From NCBI GenBank assembly GCA_016858145.1, contig JAEHOE010000114.1, positions 310,001 through 374,000 on the forward strand: DNA of 64,000 bases. The letters are read 5' to 3'. The translations under genes and the position numbers were made by a program. Below, in pieces: positions 36,201 through 47,850 of this stretch. Below the pieces are notes generated by a model. That model was given only the letters and a program-made list of their open reading frames with translations, was not told the DNA's origin and did no database searches. This DNA comes from Edaphochlamys debaryana (Eukaryota; Chlorophyta; Chlorophyceae; Chlamydomonadales). The stretch's first letter is position 1, and the number at the start of each line of letters is the position of its first letter.

Positions 36201-36905
36201 TCATCGGTGCTTGCACCCCCCACCCCCACCCTGCCACCCTTGCCAGTGTGTGGGCAAACCCATCCCCGTCACCCGGGTGCCCAAGGACGACCCCAAGGTG
36301 GGAGCCAAGGAGGGTTTTACCCGCTGGGAAGTGCTTGGTTCGGCAGTGGCGTCAGCAGTCCTGCTGCCTCCTGATAGGTCCCGCCTAGGACAGCAATGCC
36401 ATCCATGGTCCTCAAACCTCGCGATTGCTCCTGCTATCGTCCACTCCGCGCGTTGTTCCCTCTTACAATCTTTGCCGCCACCTGCCCATTCGCCCGCGCA
36501 GTTCGAGGCGGCGGTGGAGGAGGTGCACGCCAAGGTGGTGCAGGTGCGTGGGGCCGGCGGGGTGGGGGATGGACGGGCGGGTGTGTTTGTTGCTGAGCGG
36601 GATTGCACCGCCGGCGCAAGGGAAGGGGGGGCGGTGGTGGGGGACTGAGGGAGAGGCGCAGCAGCAGGAAGCTGCATGCGCGCGGCAGCCGCGGGAAAGG
36701 GGGGGGTTTATACGCGGAGGTGAAGGGCCACGGAACCGTGGGCGACCGGGAGTCTCTACCTGTCAGGTGCACCAAGGGTCAAGAGGTGGAGTAAGACCGG
36801 GCTGCCGTATCTGCCGTACGCGCATCTGCTGCACAGGGGCTGGCCGAGCTGTACGAGCGGCACAAGGAGGAGTACGGCGAGACGCGGCCGCTGGTCATCA
36901 ACTGA
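33278..36905 (+). CDS. Type-2 diacylglycerol acyltransferase (DGAT2/DGTT family)
   Basis: Exons 33278-33463, 33639-33730, 33972-34048, 34406-34494, 34923-35000, 35152-35229, 35401-35496, 35968-36084, 36247-36297, 36502-36543 and 36837-36905 are in phase and give 324 aa, the usual DGAT2 size. The enzyme makes triacylglycerol from diacylglycerol and acyl-CoA in the ER membrane. Residues about 28-57 form a membrane hairpin (LTLGIYTGWMQILLILAVLAI). Conserved blocks follow: YFSFSY (94-99), AEFPHG (114-119) in place of animal HPHG or plant EPHS, GVFPMGPLLG, IVGGIAEMYL (the VGG.xE block), RKGFVRVAVEQGC and PVYHFGNSS. The C-terminal helix (LYERHKEEYG) is typical. Chlamydomonas has several DGTT paralogues; the copy is not assigned. 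It converges on the next gene. Confidence 0.92.
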
Positions 36906-37668
36906 GCGGAGGCCGGAGGGAGCAAATTCATGCTGCCACGCATGTGGGGCAACCGGCAACCGTCGCCGAACGTACGCGAGGAGCGGGGGCAGAGAGCCCA
37001 GACCCCAGTGGCTGGCTTGATGCAGCAGATAAAGAGAGACATGTTGGGTCACTTGGGTGGCGAGAGAGCAGGACCCGGCCGAGGAGACTGGTCGGCGCCA
37101 GCATGAGTCGGGGCGAGCTCCGTGGGTGTAAAGAGGAGCGAGCCTGTGAGTTGTTACGAGCACGGGCATTGAGCAGTGTGGACTCGCTGTCGCACAGGGG
37201 GCGGGGGTATAACGCAGGCTGGCGGATGGTGGTGGTTGTGTGTTGCCGTCATCAGGAGATCCGCCCGGACGGTTGAGGCGGCGGTCGTCGCGTTAAGGCA
37301 GTCGGGCCCGCGGGATGCGGCAGTGCAGGGCGACCAGTTGCATGGGTGTGTTGGGATGGTCCAAAGACCTCTGCAGACGGGAGGCGCCTTGTAAGGCCCT
37401 TGGCTGGGATACACCGGAGCGGAGCCTCCAACGGCTGCTCGCCCCTGCCCTGGGCAGCCAAAGTTTCCCTGCCCCGGTGCCCCTTGCTGCCTGCCTCATG
37501 CTGTGGTACGGCGCATGGCTGCCCCAGCGTGCCTTGCCCCTCGACCGGGTCTCAGGACACCTAAGCTCCTCGAGACTGCTCCGGCGGCTAGACAGCCAGG
37601 AATGATGCCTTCCTGGCCAGCGGCTACACCCCAAGCGGCATCTTGACCCTGCCGCAAGCCCTCAGCCC
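36906..37668. other. Convergent spacer with the DGAT2 3' UTR
   Basis: The spacer holds the 3' ends of the DGAT2 gene (+) and the 188-aa gene (-). The only assigned element is the TGTAA signal of DGAT2. The remainder has no recognised feature. Confidence 0.5.
37127..37131 (+). terminator. Polyadenylation signal TGTAA of the DGAT2 gene
   Basis: TGTAA, the standard Chlamydomonas polyadenylation signal, lies 222 bases after the DGAT2 stop on the coding strand. It is the first such motif there. Confidence 0.6.
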
Positions 37669-38235
37669 TCAGGCGCCCCTGCGGCTGCGCTCGCGCGCCT
37701 TAGCCCTGGCCACCGCCGCCGCCCAGACCTGCTCAAAGCACCAGCCAGCGCCCGCAGCCGGCGGCGAACACTCCAGTGCAGCGTCTAGGCTGGCCTCGAA
37801 CGCCCCGACGCCGCTGGCGGGGGCCTTGCGCTGCCGCCGGTGCCGCAGCTTCCGCTCTCGCGCCTCCGCCTCCGCCCTGGCCATGAGCACGGCCCAGGCC
37901 TCGTCAAAGCGCGGGACACTACGTAGGTAGAGGTCCTCGCCCCACGGTGGCGGGTAGGCCACCCCAGGGGGACCTCCCACACGCCCGGTCGACTGCAGGT
38001 TGGTTCGGCGGCTGCAGGCGGTGCTTGCGACAGCAGCAGACTCAAGGCTGTCCTGGCTGTCCGAGGTGTCGATGCTTGTGCTGGATGCCGCGCGTTCTCG
38101 CTCCCGGGCCTCGGCCCTCGCAACCGCTGCAGCCCAGACCCTATCGAAATCGGATGGGATGGCAGTTTGGCGTGGTTGGGTCGGGAACACAAACGCGGTC
38201 GCTGCAGAGGCGTTGCTGTCTGCGGATGGAGCCAT
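37669..38235 (-). CDS. Unrecognised 188-aa protein with three amphipathic repeats
   Basis: Single-exon reading frame from an ATG at 38235. It contains three copies of an 18-20-residue unit: FDRVWAAAVARAEARERER (30-48), FDEAWAVLMARAEAEARERK (110-129) and FEQVWAAAVARAKARERSR (167-185). Each starts with aromatic-acidic-x-x-Trp and continues as an alternating Ala/Arg/Glu helix, so each should form a short amphipathic helix with a Trp on one face. Linkers are Ser/Thr- and Pro-rich and unlike each other. No targeting signal, membrane segment or known domain is visible. Three conserved copies amid divergent linkers argue that the frame is translated. A repeated docking helix or RNA-binding element is possible, but function is unknown. 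Confidence 0.6.
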   Translation of the reverse strand: MAPSADSNASAATAFVFPTQPRQTAIPSDFDRVWAAAVARAEARERERAASSTSIDTSDSQDSLESAAVASTACSRRTNLQSTGRVGGPPGVAYPPPWGEDLYLRSVPRFDEAWAVLMARAEAEARERKLRHRRQRKAPASGVGAFEASLDAALECSPPAAGAGWCFEQVWAAAVARAKARERSRRGA

Positions 38236-38602
38236 GCTAGGCTACTTTATGATGTCATGACTGGCATCCTGGCTCTTCATACCAGGGCGAGAACAGCGAG
38301 GGGCCGGCAAGAGCTGAGCCGCGAGAAAAGCTGCGAGCTGTCATTGCTCATTGGATCCTGGTGAGCCCAATCGTCGCGGCCTTGGCAGCCAGCAGCTGTC
38401 CCAGCCTCTCTGCAGTACCCTGACGCAAGCTCTCATCTCCACAGCGGGTCATTTCAACGAAAAGCGTAGCGTGCGCGCAAAGCCTTCTCGCGCCTGGTCC
38501 CTGCTTCGCGGGCCGTGCGGCTCAGAGATGGAGCTGCGAAGATTTATAAGTTTACACACATCTCTGAATGAACTGTAGCAAGGCTAGCGAAGGCGCGCAG
38601 AA
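38236..38602. promoter_or_regulatory. Divergent promoter region, repeat protein / IQ protein
   Basis: A 367-bp spacer between divergent start codons. It must contain both 5' UTRs; no defined promoter element was recognised. Confidence 0.4.
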
Positions 38603-41600
38603 ATGGACTACGAAACTGTCACCAAGCGGCGAGACGCGGCCGTGCGGCGCATCCAGGTACTGTGGTAGAGGCTTGCGAAGCTTCAGGTATAGTTGGGCTG
38701 GACGCTGAACGCTTCACGCGGTCGTGCCGCACAGGCAGCATGGCGTACCTACAAGGCCCGGAAGGCCTTTGTCAAGATGCGGGTGAGCTGAAACGAGTGT
38801 TGATGGTGTGGTGTGTCTGCTGGGTAGCTAATTGGGGGGGAGGAGGAGGGGAGGAGGGCCTTCCTGGGACCACGCTGGAGTGTGTGCCCACCGCACCACA
38901 GCGACTTACGTGCGAAGCGGGCCCAGTGTTCCCCCTCTCACCCCTGTGCCCCTCCTATCCTTGCAGCACGCGGCCAGTACCATCCAAGCCGTGGCGAAGG
39001 GGTGGTACGTGCGCAAGAAGGTGAGACGCAATAAATCGTTACCACGAAGCCGCCGCCAAGCAAGGATCATCCGGGCACGGAAACCCGTGGAGGATTGGCC
39101 GAGCACGCCCTTCAACCACGTGCTTCTGCGATTGGGCATGCACCTGGGGCCACACGCCCTACGGCTCCATGCGCACCTCATCACGCGTGCCCGCGCCCCT
39201 GTCCCTGCCTGGCGCCCGCAGCTGGCGGAGGCCCGGGGGCGGCACGACATGGAGCAGCGCTTCCACGCCATCATCGAGAAGCGGCGGGAGAAGATGCGGG
39301 TGGGTGTGGAGGGGCGTGGGTTGGGCGGGGGATGGGGGCGAGCGTGCAGGCGGAGAAGCACAGGCCGGGCGATGCGACGAGGGGCAGGGAGGGCGCGCAC
39401 ACGTGGACGGGCGGGTGAGCGGGACGTGTTGCTGACCGGCTCCGGGTCCCACTCCCTCCGTCTCGACCGACCAACGCCCTCACCCCCAAGCAACACCGTT
39501 TCCCTCATTCTCCCACACCCTTCCTCTCACCCCGCCGCTCTCCCTACCCCGCAGCTGCTTGAGGCCGAGAAGCGTGAGATCCTGGCCATGCCCGGCTCCG
39601 AGCTGGAGGAGTGGGAGCAGCGCCGCTTCTTCGCGGCGGTGCGGATGCAGGCGCACTGGCGGGGGCTGGTGGCGCGGAGGAAGATGGCGCAGTCGCCCGA
39701 GCGCCTGCGCCGGGAGAAGGTGCGGGCGGGGTGGGGGTGAGCGCTCGCGCCCGTCATCCAGGGGGAGGGGAGGGGAGGGGGTGACTCAGCCCGAGGGGCG
39801 CTCCGCCCAAAACCGTCGAGAGGCGGAGGACGAGGTCGGCCCCGGCGCAGCGCTCTGGGGGTTGCCACCTGAGCTGTTGCGAAGGGCGGACGAGGCCACG
39901 GCGACATAATGCAGCACCGTTGGACAAAGCCACGCCCCTTCTCCCCACCCTCATGCCGCCTTCCCCCTTCCCCTCCACCCCCTCCACCCGCTCTCCACCC
40001 CGCCCCCCAGGCCGCCGCCACCATCCAGTCCGCCTTCAAGAAGCTCATGCGCCAGCGCAGGGCCACGGGCGCCCTGGCGCAGGCCGCCAGCGCCGCCGCC
40101 ACCGCCGCCTTTGCCTCGCCGCACGGCTCCCCCCTGCGCCAGTCCCACATGCGCCTCAGCAGCGCCTCCGTGCTGCTGGGCAGCCCGCAGCCGGGCTTCG
40201 AGGGGCAGGGGCCGGGGCCGGGGGCGAGGCTGAGCCCTCAGCAGGCCGCCCGCGCGGGCCTGGTGGTGGAGGAGGAGGAGGAGGACGTGCTGACGCGCAA
40301 CGCCAAGATGATGGGGCCGCGGCGGTACAAGGAGCTCAAGAACCAGGTGGGTCCCGGGTGAAGGGGTTGGGAGCCGGTGTTGGTAGAAGAGGGGTGCGTG
40401 ACGCATGTGGCTGGGGCGGGGTGGCAGGCGCTGGTCTGCCCATCCCGCGTCTTTGCTCGTGCACTGGGGCGCCGCTACAGTACCGTACGGCTCTTTGCGC
40501 CTCCCCTGCCTTGGGTGCATGGGGCATGCGGCTTGGGCGGGGTAGCCGGGGGCGCGCCCTCTCCTCCACGCTCGGAAGAAAACATACCCGACTTCCACCC
40601 CCTCTAAAGCCCCTAACCCCCCTCCACCAATCTCCCGCCCCCCCACTGCCCCCAGGTGGACGGCAAGCTGTCCGCCTACCTGGCCCTGGCCAAGGCCCGG
40701 GGCGCGGCCCGCCGGCCCGACGCCGCCCTGGTGGACGAGCGGCTGGGGGAGCTGCTGGCGGACTACAACGCATCGGCGCAGGTGGGTGTGTTTCATGGTT
40801 ACCCGACGGTGTTAGGAACGCAATGGCGAGCGACAAAGTGAGTTGCCGGAACTCGGCCGGGCAGCACGAGCGGAGCCCAGAACCCCAACTCAGGGACGTA
40901 CTGCACAGCTCCGAGGTGACGCGGTGGGATAGCCGTGTGTTGTTGGCTAGGGCAGAACAGGTGCCGCCGTGCCGGTCGTGGGGTTGAAGCGTGGACGGCT
41001 GGCGGCGTGCCATGCACCGACAGGTGCTTGTTCGGCATTGCAGCCAGCAGTGCTCCCCCAATCCCCGTCCGGACCGCTTCCGGCGCATTGCCCCTCCCCT
41101 CCCCCTCACCCCCAGGAGCGGCTGGCTGCGGTGGCCACTCGGCAGCGGAACCTGGTGGTGGTGGACACGCTGTGCAAGCAGCTGGAGCAGGTGTGTGTGA
41201 GGGGTGCTTGTGTGTGTGGGGGGGCTGACCTGGATTATGAATGTTAGGGGGGCTCTAAAGGTGCTGCTCATGTCACGAAACCTCCCCAACCTCCCTCCCT
41301 CCCTCCCTTCCCCTGTTCCGCCCCTCCTCGCCCCCAGGTCCGGCCCCTGGCGGAGCTGCCCACCGACGCTCAGCCGCAGGACTTCCCGCGGCCGCCCCGC
41401 GGCTCCGAGCGCTTCGAGCGGGCCAAGCAGGCGCACGCGCTGGCGCTGGCGGAGGCCAAGGTGCGGTGTGTTGAGGGGGTGGTGGTGTAAGCCCGGGAAA
41501 CGTGGGCGCGGTGGAGAGCCGGCCAGCCTTGGCTGCGGAACGGGCCAGGGTGCGATATGTGGGGGGATGGCAAGAAGGTGGATGCCTTCCGGGCTCCTCC

Positions 41601-42556
41601 ACCTGACCCGCCCCTGCCGTCTGTCCTGCCTCGCCCCATCTCCTTCCCGCCACCCCCTCCTGCGGCTGGGCGCCCGCAGGTGGGCAGCCGCTGGTGGCTG
41701 CATCTCAAGGGACTCAACACCAAGGTGAGCGGCATCTGGGGCGGCTAGCGGCAACGCTTGGGACCTCCTTCTCTGGCCGTTCGGCTGTTTAAGCGCCCCG
41801 CCCTCCAGTCCTCAACCGCTTACCTGCATCCACTTCACACATCCTCTTACCCCGCGCTGCCTTCTGCACGAGCCCTTGATCCTCCCCCCGCTCCTGATTG
41901 AAGAGTGCTCCCCTCCTCTCCCTCCCCCTCCCCCTCCCCCCCTCCCCCCTCCCCTCCCCCCCAGGCCGTCCAGGACATGCTGACGGCGGAGGATGAGGAC
42001 CGCTGGGACGCACTGGACGCCAAGTGGCGCCGCATGTGGAAGGCGCTGGAGGAGCAGGTGGGGATGGGGAATGGAGCGGGAAGTTTCAAGGTGACTCGAA
42101 CACTGGATGTGCGGGGCTGGTCTGAGCCAGGCGGCCAGGCAGCCTGGGTCGAGCCTCCCGCTGCTCACCTGCCTCGTGGTGTTCTGACTTGTGATCCGAC
42201 TCGTCAGTCGTTGCCTTCGAATGCCCTCTCCACCTTCATGCCGCCTCTCCGGGCCTCCGCCACGGCTCACGACGTGGAGCAAACACGGCCCCCCCTTCCC
42301 GTCACCTTCCCCTCCCCTCCCCCCAAACTCCCCCACCCCCCTTCCCCCCCGCCCCCAGGAGAACAAGCGCCCCGACGTGCTGAACGAGTTCGCCCCCCGC
42401 GTGGGCGCCGGCGCGGAGGCGGTGGCGGCGGCCAAGGCGGAGGCGGCGCAGCGCGCCAAGCTGGCCGAGTACAAGCAGCGCTTGGACAAGGCGGCAACGG
42501 CCATGGCGGCGTCGCCCGTGGGGGGGTCGTACCGCAAGCCGGTGGACCGGCGGTGA
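38603..42556 (+). CDS. Four-IQ-motif, calmodulin-binding-type protein, 464 aa
   Basis: Exons 38603-38656, 38735-38782, 38967-39020, 39222-39299, 39555-39719, 40011-40346, 40656-40781, 41116-41190, 41338-41460, 41680-41724, 41965-42057 and 42359-42556; every junction is phase 0. Four IQ motifs are visible: RRIQAAWRTYKARKAF (residues 15-30), STIQAVAKGWYVRKK, VRMQAHWRGLVARRK and ATIQSAFKKLMRQRR. IQ motifs bind calmodulin or myosin-light-chain-like proteins. Between and after them lie charged helical segments (MEQRFHAIIEKRREKM, AEDEDRWDALDAKWRRMW), likely coiled coil, plus an Ala/Ser-rich and acidic linker near residues 160-230. The overall form resembles small IQ proteins of the ciliary axoneme, so a ciliary role is a reasonable guess, but no specific orthologue was recognised. 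The all-phase-0 exon structure suggests exon-module growth. Confidence 0.82.
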
Positions 42557-43170
42557 GGGGTGGGTGCGGACCCTATTTTGGGAATGTGGGAAGCAGCCCA
42601 AGAAAGGGGAAAGGACAAACCCTAGGCTGTGCCTAGATGGCTGCTGATGTGGTGTGTGTGTGTGTGGAGCGGGCCTTGCCAGGGTGGGCATGGGGGGTCA
42701 GTGGCCAGGCGGGTGAGCGGTGGCGACGTGAGGAGTGAGACGATATGGCAGTGTGGGCGAGGGCGACGCGCGCGGAGAGACGGAGGAGGCCGCTCTAGTG
42801 GCTGGTGGCGCGCGGGCTCACGCTGTGGCAGGCTGGTCAGGGCTGGCCCCCGGGTCGGCGAGGCCGAATCGTGTTACTCACTCGCGGGGGCCGCCCACAA
42901 GCGCTGCAACGTACTCTGCCGGACTAAGCAAAGGTGCTGCCAAGCGTCGCCGAGCTAAATGGTGCGCACCACGCGGCGTGCATGCGGCATCCCGCGAGTT
43001 CATGATCCCTGGCTGTAAACCAGGCAATAAACTCGCATTTACACTGTGAAGTCGCACACGAGCTCGTAACCATCTCTGCAAACGCTGAGAACACGCACTG
43101 ATGTGCGCGCATGAAGCGGGCGCCATGAACCTGGACTCCGCCGCTCGCGGCACTTAGCGCAATTGGAGCT
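42557..43170. other. Tandem spacer: IQ gene 3' UTR and MFS gene promoter
   Basis: The 3' UTR of the IQ protein extends to about the TGTAA at 43014. The remaining 150 bases before the MFS start codon must include its promoter or 5' UTR. No further feature was identified. Confidence 0.5.
43014..43018 (+). terminator. Polyadenylation signal TGTAA of the IQ-motif gene
   Basis: TGTAA lies about 460 bases after the stop codon, embedded in a short hairpin-like context (CCTGGCTGTAAACCAGG), and about 150 bases before the next start codon. Confidence 0.6.
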
Positions 43171-46100
43171 ATGACGAAGAGCCGGAATGCGGATGGCATG
43201 CTCATATCTGTCGACGACTTGATCGAAAAGGAGCTGGGATGGCGCGGTTTCGGCCCGGCGCAATTGCTGGCGCTGCTCACCGGCGGCCTGGCGTACACCA
43301 TGATGGGTTTGGTCATGTGGGTGCAAGTTTGGCATCCTGGGGACGGGTTCGCCTCCGGGGTGAGGCGGGGGGAACTGGGGGGAAAGCCAAAATACGGCGG
43401 GTTCGTGCCGGTGCCGGTGCGGGTGCGGGCACGGCGGGGGGAAGGCCAGCGGGCACTGGCGACAGCCCTTGCGTGTTGGGCGAGGTGTCCTGAGGCCCGA
43501 CGATGCCAGCAAGCCGGGCAGCCAGCCAGCCAGCCGTGTCAACCGTGTGGGGAAGGCGGTGAGGGGAGGGGTCCACCGTGTGGGGGCCCCCTCGACACGG
43601 CTGGACCTCGAACTCTCGAGGGTAGCCACCGCCCTCTCGGGGTTTCACCCCCGCCACGCAAGTGGTATCCTTTCTGGGTTGCACCTTTCACCTTCCCGAC
43701 TCTGGATCCAGGTTCCTGATGACGTTTGCGTACGTTGATCCGCTGGCGGGCACGGGGCCGCCGCACTGGCGCTGCTCCAACGCCGCGGACGCCGCCTGTA
43801 CGGCGCTGCATCAATCGTACTCGGAGCCCCTCCTCCACCATCACCACCGGCTTAGATCCCTGCTGCAAGCACCCTCCAGCGGCAATGCATCAGCTAGCCT
43901 TCTAGGCGACGCAGCCGGGGTTTCGCCAAGTGTCAATGACGCCAGCCCAGCCCTGCAGTCCGGTACGCCCTCTGTGGATGTGTCCGCGACGGCGGCCCCA
44001 GTATCTACGCCGGCGCATTTCTGCGACCTCAGCAGGTCGCAGTACGTTTGGACGGATCCCAGCTTCTCGCTAGCTGCCGAGTACGACATGATCTGTGACC
44101 GGAAGTGGCAGGTGGCGCTACTGGAGACACTCTTTTTCTCTGGCTTCATGGCGGGCAACGGAATCTTCGGCCCCGTGGCCGACAAGTACGGCAGGCGCAG
44201 TACCATGGCGGCCTGCGGTGCGGCCACTGCCGTACTAACTGCCTTGTCAGCGTCGCCTTTGGTACGGCAAGGGCCCGGGTCCCGCCGCGCAGAGGCGGCG
44301 ACAGCAGCAGCCGGTGTCGGGGTGGACGGGTCTGGCGGCGGGACCGACTTGTACGGCACCGACACGTGGGGCCTTGCCGTACACGCCATGCTCCGTACGC
44401 TGTCTGGCGTCACGTGTGCGGGCCTGGTGCTGGGGGCGTACGTGCTGGCAACGGAGGTGGTTGGGCCCACGTGGCGGGGGGCGGCAGGTGAGCTGCGGCC
44501 AAGCCGGCAGGGCGGGGTCAATGAGTGTAGCTTATTTACACCTGTGCTCGGACTCGGGTGCAGTGCAGTGTGCACGCTCTTCCTGCCGCCGGGGTTGGGA
44601 GTGCGGGGCATAAGTTAGGACGCAGGGCGCACTAGTGTTGACGTCAGGGAAGCGCACCGTCACCCCTCGCTCACCCTCCCCTCACCTCCCCCAATCCCCT
44701 TGCAACCGCCCCGTCTCTTCCACCAGGCATGCTCACCCAAACCTTCTACATTCTGGGCGAGATGGTGCTGGTGTGCCTCTCCCTGGCCTTCCCCGCCTGG
44801 CGCCACCTCACCCTCGCCATCGCGGCCTTCGGCGCCGCCTCCCTGGCCCTCCTGCCCTTGGTGCCCGAGTCCCCCCGGTGGCTGCTGCTGCACGGCAAGC
44901 CGGCGCAGGTGGGGGGCGGTCGCTCAGGGCTGTGCAGCGGTTTCCCTCTGCCCTTACTTGCGGAAGGAAGCGGGGACCTGGGGAAAGGCCTAGGTGGCCC
45001 GCTGAGTGGGGGGGGGGGCGAGCCCAGATGGTCGGGACAGGAGCAGCAGGGGACGAGGGGACGCGGCTCTGCAGCTTGGCCCAGCAGAGTCTCAACGTGC
45101 CGACCTTGGCCCCAAGGCTCCGTTTGTCAGGAGCAGGGACTGGATCACAGGATGTAGGCAGCTCGCACGCTCCCCGCTCTGTCCCAAAAGGCCCCTGCCG
45201 CCGCCCGCCGCAGGCCCGCGCTGCGCTGCTGTGGATCGCGCGCCTCAACCGGGCGCTCCCCCCCGAGATCGCCTGCAGCGCTGCGGGGGAGGTCCGCTAC
45301 CGCGCCGCGCCCCGGCAGCGCCCCGGCTCCTCATCCGCCTCCGCCGCCGCCTCGGCCTCGGCCTCCGCCGGCCTCATGTCCCGGGACCCTAGCCGGGGCA
45401 AGGGCCGGGGCTCGAGCCACGTGGATGAGGACCGGAGCCGGCTCTTAGGGGGAGGCAAGGACAGCGGCGCGTGGTCCGACGGGGGCGAGGCGGAAGCGGA
45501 GGCGGAGGAGTGGTGGGAGGAGGAGGAGGGGAAGGACGTAGAGGGCGGCGAGAGCCAGAGGCTTGTCCCCGCCGCCTCCACGCCCGCCCCTGCCGGCCCC
45601 GCCACGCACCGCCCCGCGTCCTTCAGTGCCGCCGCCGCCTGCGCACCCGCCCCGCTCCCCGTCGTCCACGCCAACCCGGGCGACGCGCTAGCACTTGGCC
45701 TCACATCGTCCTTGTCAGCAGGAGCCGCCTCAACCTCGCCCTCGCCCTCGGCGTCCGGAGAGGCCTCGCTGTACGGCGCTGTACGGCATCCCGTGACGCG
45801 GCGCTTGCTGCTGTCGGCGGTGTTCGTCATGTTTGCGCTGTCAGTGGCGTACTACGGCGTAACGCTCGCGCTGGGGTCGCTGGCGGGCAGCCTGCACGCC
45901 AACTTCATGCTAACCGCCGCCGCCGAGCTGCCAGGCTACCTAGTCATCGCGGCCACGACGGATCGGTGCGTCAGTTGGCGGTTGGCGGTTGCTGCGGCGG
46001 CGGTTGCTGGTTGGTGGTTGGCCAGGCGGATGAGGCGGATGTTGGGGGAGAGGCGTCTTGCCTTCCTTATTAGTACTTCTTTTGGTGGACGCTGTTGAGG

Positions 46101-47850
46101 CTCGCGGCCCCAATGCAGGCTGGGGCGCCGTGTGGTCATCGGCAGCGGCACGGCTCTGGCGGGTGTGGCCTGCATTGGAGTGGCGCTGTGCTCGCCCGGG
46201 CCCTTGCAGGTGCGCGGGGGGGAGAGGGGGGGGGCATCTGGCGGCACAGGGGTGCAGGGACGGGCTGTGCGCCCAGAAATAGGGGCTACCGCGTGGGCGC
46301 CAGCACACCGTCCGTGCTCCCCCAAACCATCCACCGTGGCCCCCGCCCCCAGGTCTTCCTGGCCATGGCTGGCAAGCTGGGCTGCAGCGGGGCGTGGGCG
46401 GTGGGCCTCACCTTCGCCTCGGAGCTCTTCCCCACCTGCCTGCGCTCCGCGGCGTTGGCCCTGGCGAGCCAGGTGGGGCAGCGCGTGGGGGCGGGGCCTG
46501 GCGTTGAAGAATGGATGGCTGGAGGGGCTGGGGTTCGGCTCTTTCACCGCGACCAGGCACCGAGGGCGCAAGGCAACCGAGGGCAAAGCTGTGCCTGAGC
46601 TCATCGGAGCCGGCGGCCAGCGGGTCGGGACCAAAGGGCAGTCCAGGCGTCAGACCGGGAGCAGCTGCTCCACGTCCTCTCTTGCGCTAGTGCCACCACA
46701 GCCCGTCGGCAGCCGTCACGTGTGCCTCCCTAGCCTCCACCACGGCCACATCCTGTCACCTGCCCCTCCACCTCTTGGCCCTCAGCAGCTCGTGTGAAGC
46801 TTGTTCACAGCGCCACACCCGCCATGCCGGCACCCGGAGCCCATCGGTGTCCCCACGTGTCCCTCCCTCGCACCGACCACGGCCGACCCCCGCCTCTGCC
46901 CCCCCCGCCCCCCCCCTCAGGCCGGCGACCTCGGGGGCCTGGTGACCCCCCTGCTGCTGGTGGTGGCGCCCGCGGGGGGGCCCTGGGAGCGGCTGCCCTT
47001 CCTCGTGATGGGGGGCATGAGCCTGGTGGCGGTGGCGGCCGTGTGGAGGGTGAGAAGGGGCGGTCGGGGGGCAGGGACGGGGGCGCAGGGTTGTACCCAT
47101 TTTGCCGGCGGCGCTGTACCCCATTCTCCAGAGTGAAGGTGACAGGCTTTCGGTGCTGGCTGTCTCAACACCCTTCTGACCTGATGGCGGTCGGAACCCC
47201 TCCCCCTTTGGCCCCAGCTGCCCGAGACACGTGGCATGCCGCAGCTCGACACGTTTGACGAGCTGCTGACGTGGCTGGCGGGATCTCGTGGCAGCCATCC
47301 GGTCGTACGGGCGCCGTCTGCATCCGCCGCCCATCCGCCGTCGGCGTTTGCCGTACAGCTCGGGTCCCTTCGGAGCGGCTCCCTAGGCCGTGACGGCGGC
47401 GGCAGCGGCAGCGGCAGCGGGGCCGGTGGCGGCGGCGCCAAGCGCGGCGGCGGGTCCGGCCGGAAGGGCGGGGGCGCGCTGAGGCCGGTGGCGTCCGCGA
47501 GAGACGGCATGGGCCCAGGCGTGGGCGCGGGCGCGGGCGAGGCGCGTCTCAGCCTGCTGCCAGCAGCCGGGAACGGCGGCAGCGGACTGACGAGTGTCAG
47601 CCTGGGGTCGCCTCACTGGGGCCGGACCGTGGCTGCGGGCGACTGCAGCTGCAGCGGTGGGGACGTGGAGGCGTCGGAGCTGACGCCGCGCGCGCAGGCG
47701 CGGGCGGCGGGGCGGTGGCCCGCGGACCTGGAGGAAGCTGCCGCCGGCCCCAGTGGGCCGCGGCGGCTGGCGAGCGCAAGGCAGGCTGGAGCGGGTGGTG
47801 ATGCGGACGCCGGCGCGTGGCAGCCGCGGCCGTTCCATGAGCATGACTAA
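43171..47850 (+). CDS. Organic cation/carnitine transporter-like MFS carrier, 942 aa
   Basis: Exons 43171-43316, 43712-44487, 44727-44908, 45214-45965, 46119-46209, 46353-46472, 46921-47049 and 47218-47850 are in phase. The protein is a major-facilitator carrier of the SLC22/OCT type, with 12 predicted membrane helices. Visible signatures are a large outer loop after helix 1 (PPHWRCS start, His/Ser-rich), the loop 2-3 motif VADKYGRRS, PESPRWLL after helix 6, TDRLGRR in loop 8-9 and LPETRG after helix 12. The substrate cannot be read from sequence; organic cations, carnitine or sugars are possible. Two oddities make it nearly twice the usual length: an acidic, low-complexity inner loop of about 190 residues between the two halves (EAEAEEWWEEEEG), and a C-terminal Gly/Ser/Ala-rich tail of about 190 residues. 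The weakest junction is exon 1 to 2 (AT|GTGGGT). Confidence 0.85.

Noticed and set aside
40336..41754. 472-codon minus-strand ORF
   Set aside because: Runs antisense across several exons and introns of the IQ-motif gene, with no domain and mixed exon/intron composition.
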